Source of the DNA: JBGPYB01 sp041493035
Lineage (GTDB): Bacteria > Acidobacteriota > Vicinamibacteria > Fen-336
NCBI GenBank assembly: GCA_041493035.1
Contig: JBGPYB010000144.1
Span: forward strand, 1-11,821
Length of the DNA: 11,821 nucleotides
Direction: 5' to 3'
The stretch's first letter is position 1. Each line of letters opens with the position of its first letter. The position numbers and the translations under genes were made by a program. Below, piece by piece: positions 6,781-11,821 of the stretch. Below the pieces are notes generated by a model. The model did no database searches, was not told the DNA's origin, and saw only the letters and a program-made list of their open reading frames with translations.

Positions 6781-6786
6781 ATTATA
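6781..6786 (-). promoter_or_regulatory. -10 box (TATAAT) for the cysteine desulfurase gene
   Basis: A perfect TATAAT occurs on the minus strand 17 bases before the desulfurase ATG. I see no good -35 hexamer at 16-18 bases. A start seven bases downstream of this box would give a leader of only about ten bases, putting the GAGG site at the very 5' end. That makes the assignment tentative. Confidence 0.35.
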
Positions 6787-6847
6787 GTCCCTTCAATCAG
6801 TTACGCCCCTGTACGTCCGCTCACAGCCGCGGCCCTGGCCCGCGTCG

Positions 6848-6853
6848 TATAAT
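6848..6853 (+). promoter_or_regulatory. -10 box (TATAAT) for the secreted Tyr/Gly-rich protein gene
   Basis: A perfect TATAAT lies 49 bases before the ATG at 6902 in an otherwise GC-rich gap. No clear TTGACA-like hexamer lies 16-18 bases upstream. Transcription starting about seven bases downstream (near 6860) would put the leader hairpin at the very 5' end of the mRNA. Confidence 0.45.
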
Positions 6854-6860
6854 CCAGAGA

Positions 6861-6889
6861 GAGTCGGGGCCCTCCTGAACCCCGGACTC
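6861..6889 (+). promoter_or_regulatory. 5'-leader hairpin with anti-Shine-Dalgarno loop
   Basis: GAGTCGGGG (6861-6869) pairs with CCCC-G-GACTC (6880-6889, one bulged G), giving a 9-bp stem with a 10-base loop. The loop holds CCTCCT (6871-6876), of which CTCCT is complementary to AGGAG (6891-6895) in the ribosome binding site just after the stem. A loop-to-SD pseudoknot, or an alternative fold that hides the SD, is therefore possible. Such a 5' stem may instead only stabilise the mRNA. Confidence 0.4.
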
Positions 6890-6901
6890 GAGGAGCATGC
6901 C

Positions 6902-7339
6902 ATGAGGAAGTTGGCCTTGGTTGCGAGCCTGTCGGTGCTCTGGGGCGCGGGCGCTCTCGTCGCCCAGGACGTGGAGGATCGGGCGGAGGCGCGTAAGCCC
7001 GAGGAGCGACCGGCCATCCGCGTCCTCGATAACCCTTACGACATCGCCTCGTTCTATCGTTCGTCGCAGGCACCGAGCTACGGGTACTTCGCCGACGATC
7101 CAGGCGCCTCGCGCTATCCCATCGCAGGGTTCTACCGGAACCATGACGCGAGCCCCTACGGCTACTCGCGCTTCTGGACCAATGGGTACGGCTACGGGCG
7201 CCCGCTTCGCGCGGCGCCTGTCCCCTACGGACGCTATTCCCACCGCATTGGTCAGAACGGCGACCTCCTGCTCCTCGCGCCGACCTTCCTCGCGCCGGTG
7301 GGACCGCTGACCGGCGTCTTCTTCGGCGACCGCCGGTGA
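6902..7339 (+). CDS. Small secreted Tyr/Gly-rich repeat protein, function unknown
   Basis: I do not recognise this 145-residue protein. It begins MRKLALVASLSVLWGAG, a classic Sec signal peptide, with probable cleavage after Ala21. The mature part is charged to about residue 43. It then carries two copies of a 17-residue unit (46-62 and 72-88, exact 26-residue period) sharing Y-x-I-A-x-F-Y-R-x3-A-x2-Y-G-Y, with 10 of 17 residues identical, followed by NGYGYGRP (94-101). The C-terminal third is more hydrophobic (LLLLAPTFLAPVGPLTGVFF) but short for a reliable membrane helix. It contains no cysteine. Location is therefore periplasm, outer membrane or surface. GAGGAG (6890-6895) sits six bases before ATG, with a TATAAT and a leader hairpin upstream, supporting a real, independently expressed gene. 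It is the only plus-strand gene here. Confidence 0.8.
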   Translation: MRKLALVASLSVLWGAGALVAQDVEDRAEARKPEERPAIRVLDNPYDIASFYRSSQAPSYGYFADDPGASRYPIAGFYRNHDASPYGYSRFWTNGYGYGRPLRAAPVPYGRYSHRIGQNGDLLLLAPTFLAPVGPLTGVFFGDRR

Positions 7340-7340
7340 G

Positions 7341-7358
7341 GGATGCGGGCCGCGATCC
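7341..7358. terminator. Possible bidirectional terminator hairpin between convergent genes
   Basis: The 34-base spacer between two convergent stop codons contains GGATGCG and CGC-G-ATCC arms around GGC, an inverted repeat with one bulge. Position between convergent genes suggests a terminator for both strands, but neither side has a T-run, so it may be a factor-dependent stop or chance. Confidence 0.3.
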
Positions 7359-7373
7359 GACTCCCTGAGAACG

Positions 7374-7709
7374 CTACTCGGCGTCGGCGAAGCGGCCGCG
7401 CGCCACTTCGTCGACGGTGCGGCCGACCTCGCGGGCGAAGCGGTCGGCGTAGCTGGTGATCGGACCCAACGTTTCGTCGCGCTCCATCCGCTCGATGCGG
7501 TTCATGGGATAGAACAGGGTGAGGAGGCCGATGAAGGCTTCCTCACCACGGGCTTCCTGCCTCATCCAGTCGTCGAAGGTGTTCAGGTCGAGGCCGCGGA
7601 CGACGATCCCCGCTGGGGTCATGGAGAGAAGAAGGCCCCATATTTTTTCCTTGGGGTCGCGCAGGTAGAGCACCACCGGGGCGCCCGCGTTCAGATCGAA
7701 GTCCGGCAT
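7374..7709 (-). CDS. Uncharacterised 111-residue cytoplasmic protein
   Basis: I do not recognise a named family. The product has no signal peptide, membrane segment or cysteine. The first 40 residues alternate hydrophobic stretches with turns (VVLYLRDPKEKIWGLLLS, then AGIVVRGLDL), a pattern suggesting a small beta-barrel such as an SH3- or Sm-like fold; this is inference from the pattern only. Then comes an acidic/aromatic segment with FYPMNRIERMERDE (about 66-79) and a C-terminal helix-like SYADRFAREVGRTVDEVA. The ATG at 7709 lies eight bases after the stop of the upstream aminotransferase, so it is the last gene of the recG-led unit, with only a weak AGGCGG as ribosome site. An RNA-binding or regulatory role would be guesswork. 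Confidence 0.75.
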   Translation of the reverse strand: MPDFDLNAGAPVVLYLRDPKEKIWGLLLSMTPAGIVVRGLDLNTFDDWMRQEARGEEAFIGLLTLFYPMNRIERMERDETLGPITSYADRFAREVGRTVDEVARGRFADAE

Positions 7710-7717
7710 CGGGCCGC

Positions 7718-8923
7718 CTAGCCCAGGACCAACCCGCCGAGAAACGTGGCGATACGGTCGACACCCTCACGCAGTTCCTCGATCGGCCGCGCGAAGGAGA
7801 GGCGTGCGTAACCGGGAGCACCGAAACCCTCCCCTGGCACGAGTGCCACTCCCTGTTTCTCGAGTAAGCGGCCGCATAGCGCAAGGGTCGTTGGGACGTC
7901 GCGGGAGAGGTAGCGCTCCATGTTGGGGAAGACGTAGAAGCCGCCGGCGGGGCGCACGCAGGTGATGCCCGGAATCGCAGCGAGGGCGGGGTGGATGTAT
8001 TCCCGGCGACGGCGGTACTCGGCCGCGAGCGTAAGGACGACGTCCTGGGGCCCATCGAGAGCTTGAGCGGCAGCCACCTGGACAAAAGTCGTCGGGCACT
8101 GCGTGCTGTGGGACACCAGGGCCGCGCACGCATCGACCAGGGCTTTCGGCCCGAGCACCCATCCGATGCGCCATCCGGTCATGCAGTAGGTCTTGGACGC
8201 CGTGCCGATCACGACGAATCGCTCCCCGGCGGCGTCGCGGACGGCCTGAAGGCGCGGGTGCGCCCCGCCAAAGGCGAGGCGAGCGTAGGTGTCGTCGTAG
8301 AGAATCGTGAAGCGGCGACGGCGGGCCAGCCGAGCGAGAGCCAGAAGCTCAGCGGGCTGGATGACGGCCCCGGTGGGATTCGACGGCGAGTTGACGACGA
8401 CGGCTCGAGTCTTGCGGGTCAGCGCTCGGGAGATAAGTCGAGCCGTGACTCGGAAACCGTCTTCCTCTCGCGTTTTGGCGAAGACCGGCCTGCCTCCCGC
8501 GAGGCGAACGGCTTCCGCGAACGTGGGCCAGTAGGGAGAGGGAACGACCACGTCGTCCCCAAGGTCCAGGAGCGCCTGGCACGCGAGGTAGAGCGCCTGC
8601 TTCCCACCCACGGTGACCGCGACCTCTTCGGGCGTGAAGGAGACGCGGTCGGTGGCCGCGTACCGCCGGGCGACCGCAGCTCGGAGTTCCGGCAGGCCAG
8701 CCGCCGGCGAGTACCGGGTCTTCCCGGCGTGCAGAGCCGCGACCGCGGCCGCCACGATCGGAGCCGGCGTCTCTTGGTCCGGCTCGCCGACGCTGAAGTC
8801 GAGGATCCTTCGCCCCGCTGCCTTCAGGGCGCCCGCTCTTTGCGACATCGCGACAGTCGGAGACACCTCCAGGGACGTCACCCGACGTGACAACTCCGTT
8901 CGGGCGGCTGCGCGGCGACTCAA
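7718..8923 (-). CDS. Class I PLP aminotransferase, aspartate/prephenate aminotransferase type
   Basis: The product (401 residues from a TTG start) belongs to the class I/II aminotransferase fold, subgroup I-gamma, close in layout to Thermus AspAT. Visible residues are the GGKQAL loop (106-111), SPYW with Trp132, NSPSNPTG with Asn182, Asp210 for the PLP nitrogen, Tyr213, Lys244 as Schiff-base lysine (SKTYCMTGWRIGW), Arg252 for PLP phosphate and Arg374 for the substrate carboxylate (YARLSFA). The residue after Asp210 is Asp where relatives usually have Glu. Aspartate with 2-oxoglutarate is the likely pair, but prephenate or another amino acid cannot be excluded, so no symbol is given. TTG at 8923 overlaps the coaD stop (TTGA), with GGAG (8933-8936) nine bases upstream. 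A second in-frame TTG at 8893 aligns better with the Thermus N-terminus but has a poorly placed SD. Confidence 0.92.
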   Translation of the reverse strand: MSRRAAARTELSRRVTSLEVSPTVAMSQRAGALKAAGRRILDFSVGEPDQETPAPIVAAAVAALHAGKTRYSPAAGLPELRAAVARRYAATDRVSFTPEEVAVTVGGKQALYLACQALLDLGDDVVVPSPYWPTFAEAVRLAGGRPVFAKTREEDGFRVTARLISRALTRKTRAVVVNSPSNPTGAVIQPAELLALARLARRRRFTILYDDTYARLAFGGAHPRLQAVRDAAGERFVVIGTASKTYCMTGWRIGWVLGPKALVDACAALVSHSTQCPTTFVQVAAAQALDGPQDVVLTLAAEYRRRREYIHPALAAIPGITCVRPAGGFYVFPNMERYLSRDVPTTLALCGRLLEKQGVALVPGEGFGAPGYARLSFARPIEELREGVDRIATFLGGLVLG

Positions 8924-9456
8924 CGTCCCTTTCTCCGGAGTGGCTTCCGAGACCGTGCGGCCCCGTGCTTCTCCTTGAGACGCCTTTCGACCACCGGCGG
9001 CACGAGGCCCCTGACGTGTCCTCCCAGCTCCGACACCTCCTTCACGAGGCGGGAGGAGAGGTAGGAGTACCCCTCGGGCGCCATCAGGAAGATCGTGTCG
9101 ATCCGCGGCTCGAGACGCCGGTTCATGAGGGCCATCTGAAACTCGTACTCGAAGTCGGAGATCGCCCGTAGCCCGCGGACGATCACCGAAGCGCCGACCT
9201 TGACCGCATAGTCGACGAGCAGCCCCGAGAAGGTCTCGACCCTCACCCGCGGCTCCTTCGCGTAGGCCTCGCGGATGATCTCGACGCGCTCCTCGAGGGT
9301 GAAGAGCGGACGCTTCTCCGAGTTCACGAGGATCGCGATCACAACCCGATCAAAGACGCAGAGGGACCGGCTGATGATGTCGAGATGGCCGTTGGTGATG
9401 GGGTCGAAGGACCCCGGGAAGACCGCCACCGACTTCCGGCCACGCTTCTGTTTCAA
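8920..9456 (-). CDS. coaD: Phosphopantetheine adenylyltransferase
   Basis: The product (178 residues) transfers AMP from ATP to 4'-phosphopantetheine, giving dephospho-CoA, the penultimate step of CoA synthesis. It shows the nucleotidyltransferase start VAVFPGSFDPITNGH with catalytic His24, the VRGLRAISDFEYEFQMALMN segment for substrate binding, and the C-terminal YSYLSSRLVKEVSELGG motif with the SSR signature. Its basic tail (KHGAARSRKPLRRKGR) makes it slightly longer than the usual roughly 160 residues. No ATG lies in reach. TTG at 9456 overlaps the rsmD stop by four bases (TTGA) and has AGGAG at 9468-9472, 11 bases upstream; a GTG farther in would remove the first nine residues. The frame stays open upstream through rsmD, but that part is a shadow. 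rsmD-coaD is a widespread bacterial gene pair. Confidence 0.95.
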   Translation of the reverse strand: MKQKRGRKSVAVFPGSFDPITNGHLDIISRSLCVFDRVVIAILVNSEKRPLFTLEERVEIIREAYAKEPRVRVETFSGLLVDYAVKVGASVIVRGLRAISDFEYEFQMALMNRRLEPRIDTIFLMAPEGYSYLSSRLVKEVSELGGHVRGLVPPVVERRLKEKHGAARSRKPLRRKGR

Positions 9457-10031
9457 GGCGAGCCGCTCTCCTGACGTTCCGTCTCGTAGAACCCGAGGAC
9501 GTGGTCGCCCACCCGAACCGAGCGCCGTCGGAGAAGGCGCCCTATTGTCGCCGGGAGGACGCGTTTGTGGAAATGCTCGACCACGACCACGCCTGCACGC
9601 GCCAGGAGCCCCGACGTGCCGATAGCATCGAAGGCCGCTTCGTAGAGGGGACTGTCGTAGGGCGGGTCCAGGTAGACGATGTCGAAGCGATGCCCTTGGG
9701 CCGCCAGGGCGGGTAGAGCCACTCGAGCGTCCTGTCGGAAGAAGAGCAGTTCGCCACCCAGAGGCGCCAAGACGCGAGCGTTCTCGCGGATGGCCGCGAT
9801 CGCGCCGGCGCTCGAATCGACGAGGGCGACGAGCCGGGCACCTCGGGACAGGGCTTCGAGGCCGATGGCGCCGCTCCCCGCGAACGCGTCGAGAAAGCGA
9901 CAGCCGGGGAGACGCGGCGCGAGGATGTCGAAGAGCGTCTGCCTGACCCGCGCTCCTGTGGGGCGCGTCTCGAGCCCCGCGGGGGTCTTGAGGCGTCGTC
10001 CCTTCCCTCCCCCGGCGATGATGCGCGTCAT
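9453..10031 (-). CDS. rsmD: 16S rRNA (guanine-966-N2)-methyltransferase
   Basis: The product (192 residues) uses S-adenosylmethionine to methylate N2 of G966 of 16S rRNA during 30S assembly. It begins MTRIIAGGGKGRRLKTPAG, the typical RsmD N-terminus, followed by TRPTGARVRQTLFDIL. The SAM-binding motif is FLDAFAGSGAIGLEAL (46-61), and the catalytic LDPPY is at 121-125, where Asp-Pro-Pro-Tyr marks amino-group methylation. Length matches the family. ATG at 10031 overlaps the recG stop (ATGA) and there is no strong Shine-Dalgarno, so it is probably translated by ribosomes finishing recG. Its own stop overlaps the TTG of coaD. Confidence 0.96.
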   Translation of the reverse strand: MTRIIAGGGKGRRLKTPAGLETRPTGARVRQTLFDILAPRLPGCRFLDAFAGSGAIGLEALSRGARLVALVDSSAGAIAAIRENARVLAPLGGELLFFRQDARVALPALAAQGHRFDIVYLDPPYDSPLYEAAFDAIGTSGLLARAGVVVVEHFHKRVLPATIGRLLRRRSVRVGDHVLGFYETERQESGSP

Positions 10032-11821
10032 CCGACCCGCGCGAGACCGAAGCGCCGCTCCCAGCCTCCCGTCTCGAGAAAGGCCCGAAGCGCCGGCGGC
10101 GGAGTCGAGGTCGGCAGCTCGTCCGCATAGCGGAGCGCTTCCTCGCGAGCCTTCTCGAGGAGATCGCGGTCACGAAGGAGCTGGCTGACGCGGAAATTCG
10201 GCATCCCCCATTGTCGAGTGCCGAAGAAATCACCGGGGCCGCGGATCTCCAGGTCCTTCTCGGCGATGACGAAGCCGTCGTCGATGCGGGCCATGACGGC
10301 GAGACGTTCTCGCGCCACGTCGGAGAGATGTCCATGGCCCAGCAACACGCAGGTCGAGAGAGCCGCTCCGCGCCCGACCCGCCCACGGAGCTGGTGCAGT
10401 TGCGCCAGGCCGAAGCGCTCCGCGTGTTCGATCACCATCACGGCGGCGTTCGGAACGTCGACCCCCACCTCGACCACCGTGGTCGCCACCAGGACGCGGA
10501 TGTCTCCGCGGCTGAAGGCGCCCATGACGTCCTCCTTCTCGGCGCTCTTGAGGCGCCCATGCAGGAGAGCCACGGCGCGGCCCGGCAGCGCCCGTCGCCA
10601 CTCCTCGGTCATCTGGGTGGCCGCCTTGACGTCCTCGAGCTTTTCCGACTCCTCGATGAGCGGGTAGACGACGTAGGCCTGGCGGCCCGCTGACACCTCC
10701 CGCCGCACGAGGTCGACGACCTCGCGACGATCAGACGCGCCTTTCAGGACGGTCCGGATGGGGGACCGCCCCGGGGGCCGCTCATCCAGCACCGAGACGT
10801 CGAGGTCCCCGTAGGCCGTGAGAGCCAGCGTGCGGGGGATGGGTGTGGCGGTCATCACGAGGACGTCCACGTCGTATCCCTTGCGCGTGAGGTCCTCGCG
10901 CTGCAAGACCCCGAAGCGGTGCTGTTCGTCGATCACGGCAAGCCCGAGGCGGTGGAAGACCACCCTCTCCTGAATGAGGGCGTGGGTCCCGACGGCGATC
11001 TGCGTCTCCCCCGCCGCCAGACGTTCGGCGGCGCCGGCGCGCTCCTTTCCCTTGAGCGCGGACGTGAGGAGGTCGGCCCTGTATGGGCATCGCGACAACA
11101 GCCGCCGAAAGGTCAGAAAATGCTGCTCGGCGAGGATCTCGGTCGGAGCCATGAAAGCCGCCTGGTAGCCGTTCTCGAGGGCGATCACCATGGAGAGAAG
11201 CGCGACCACCGTCTTCCCCGATCCGACGTCTCCCTGGATCAGACGGTTCATGGGATGGGACGAGCGCATGTCGTCGGCGATCTCGCGGAGGACGCGCTTC
11301 TGGGCCCCGGTCAAGTGGAAGGGGAGGATTCGCTTGACGGCGTCGCGGGTCTTGTCTGTGATCTCGAAGGCGACCCCCTTGCGCGAGCCCTTCAGCCCCC
11401 GACGGCGTAGGAGCAGGCCGAGCTGGAAGAGGAAGAACTCCTCGAGAATGAGGCGAAGATGGGCCGGGCTGCGAGCGGCGTTGAGCGCCGCGACATCCGC
11501 GTCTTCCGGGGGATCGTGGATCCCCCGCAGCGCCTCGGCCCGGCCCGAGATCCCGAGACGCCCGCGGACCTCGGCTGGAAGTGGGTCTGGGACCTCCTCC
11601 GGGATCTCGCGGGCGAGCTGCGTGAGGATCCTCCGCAGGAACTTGCCGGCGAGAGGACCGAGCTTCTCGTAGACAGGGACGATGCGGCCGGTGTGGATGC
11701 CGGGGACGTCGTCGTCCTCGAAGACCTCGTATTGCGGCGACGCCATCATCAACTGACGGCTCCCCTGGGCGTCGGGCTCCACGGCGCCGAAGAGGACGAG
11801 GCGCGATCCCTTGGGCAAGAC
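10028..11821 (-). CDS. recG: ATP-dependent DNA helicase RecG, C-terminal 597 residues (5' end outside window)
   Basis: RecG is an SF2 helicase that remodels stalled replication forks and branches D-loops and Holliday junctions. The frame is open through base 11821, so the start lies outside. Against about 690 residues in E. coli, roughly the first 100 or more residues (part of the wedge domain) are missing. Numbering from the window edge, there is Walker A GDVGSGKT (about 197-204), motif Ia MAPTEILAEQH, Walker B DEQH (about 298-301), motif III TATPIPRT, motif V VATTVVEVGVDVPNA, motif VI QLRGRVGRG, and the TRG region KDLEIRGPGDFFGTRQ that couples ATP use to translocation. The DEQH box and TRG motif separate it from PriA and Mfd. 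A TTG at 11818 could be misread as a start, but homology continues through the edge. The stop overlaps the rsmD start. Confidence 0.96.
   Translation of the reverse strand, partial: VLPKGSRLVLFGAVEPDAQGSRQLMMASPQYEVFEDDDVPGIHTGRIVPVYEKLGPLAGKFLRRILTQLAREIPEEVPDPLPAEVRGRLGISGRAEALRGIHDPPEDADVAALNAARSPAHLRLILEEFFLFQLGLLLRRRGLKGSRKGVAFEITDKTRDAVKRILPFHLTGAQKRVLREIADDMRSSHPMNRLIQGDVGSGKTVVALLSMVIALENGYQAAFMAPTEILAEQHFLTFRRLLSRCPYRADLLTSALKGKERAGAAERLAAGETQIAVGTHALIQERVVFHRLGLAVIDEQHRFGVLQREDLTRKGYDVDVLVMTATPIPRTLALTAYGDLDVSVLDERPPGRSPIRTVLKGASDRREVVDLVRREVSAGRQAYVVYPLIEESEKLEDVKAATQMTEEWRRALPGRAVALLHGRLKSAEKEDVMGAFSRGDIRVLVATTVVEVGVDVPNAAVMVIEHAERFGLAQLHQLRGRVGRGAALSTCVLLGHGHLSDVARERLAVMARIDDGFVIAEKDLEIRGPGDFFGTRQWGMPNFRVSQLLRDRDLLEKAREEALRYADELPTSTPPPALRAFLETGGWERRFGLARVG

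Noticed and set aside
6821..7243. A minus-strand 140-codon frame opposite the secreted-protein gene
   Set aside because: It lacks an ordered family signal. The plus strand has a signal peptide, ribosome site, -10 box and protein-level repeats.
9457..10386. The long upstream extension of the coaD frame
   Set aside because: It overlaps all of rsmD and part of recG, is Arg/Ser/Pro-rich and has no recognisable motif. CoaD homology begins at the TTG at 9456.
1..11821. A defence, mobile, prophage, CRISPR or secondary-metabolite system
   Set aside because: No transposase, integrase, nuclease, toxin-antitoxin pair, terminal repeats, regular spacers or tRNA site is visible. Every sizeable gene but two is a known housekeeping or metabolic enzyme.

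Overview
The window is GC-rich bacterial chromosome, almost entirely coding, and carries housekeeping and central-metabolism genes. I see no mobile element, CRISPR array, rRNA, tRNA or phage gene. Nine of ten protein genes lie on the minus strand, mostly in tightly packed, overlapping groups. GC content, an LDH-type malate dehydrogenase, a long NADP-isocitrate dehydrogenase and the recG-rsmD-coaD order fit an uncultured soil or subsurface lineage such as Acidobacteriota or a deltaproteobacteria-like group. That placement is inference, and the phylum cannot be fixed from this stretch alone. No gene-free stretch exceeds 300 bases; the longest is the 198-base gap at 5397-5594.

Right block, read leftward on the minus strand: recG (5' end cut by the window edge), rsmD, coaD, a class I aminotransferase of the aspartate/prephenate type, and an uncharacterised 111-residue protein. 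The first four are joined by 4-base start/stop overlaps (ATGA, TTGA, TTGA) and the last by an 8-base gap, so this looks like one translationally coupled unit. It mixes DNA repair, ribosome modification, CoA synthesis and amino-acid metabolism.

Middle: a small secreted Tyr/Gly-rich protein (6902-7339) is the only plus-strand gene. It diverges from a cysteine desulfurase (6764-5595). The 137-base divergent gap has a perfect TATAAT on each strand and a hairpin leader in front of the secreted-protein gene. A 198-base gap after the desulfurase holds several inverted repeats and a cluster of DnaA-box-like 9-mers just upstream of the next operon.

Left block, minus strand: class V aminotransferase (TTG start), serA (ATGA overlap), icd, mdh, then the first 88 codons of a second icd-like gene that runs off the left edge. 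The first two genes can carry out the first two steps of phosphorylated serine biosynthesis. icd and mdh supply NADPH, 2-oxoglutarate and NADH/oxaloacetate from the TCA cycle, so the operon joins serine synthesis to the 2-oxoglutarate/glutamate pool. The most notable point is the pair of diverged isocitrate dehydrogenase paralogues flanking mdh.

I found no convincing novel defence, mobile or biosynthetic system. The items most worth following are the icd duplication, the secreted repeat protein with its structured leader, the repeat-rich gap at 5397-5594 and the 111-residue unknown.
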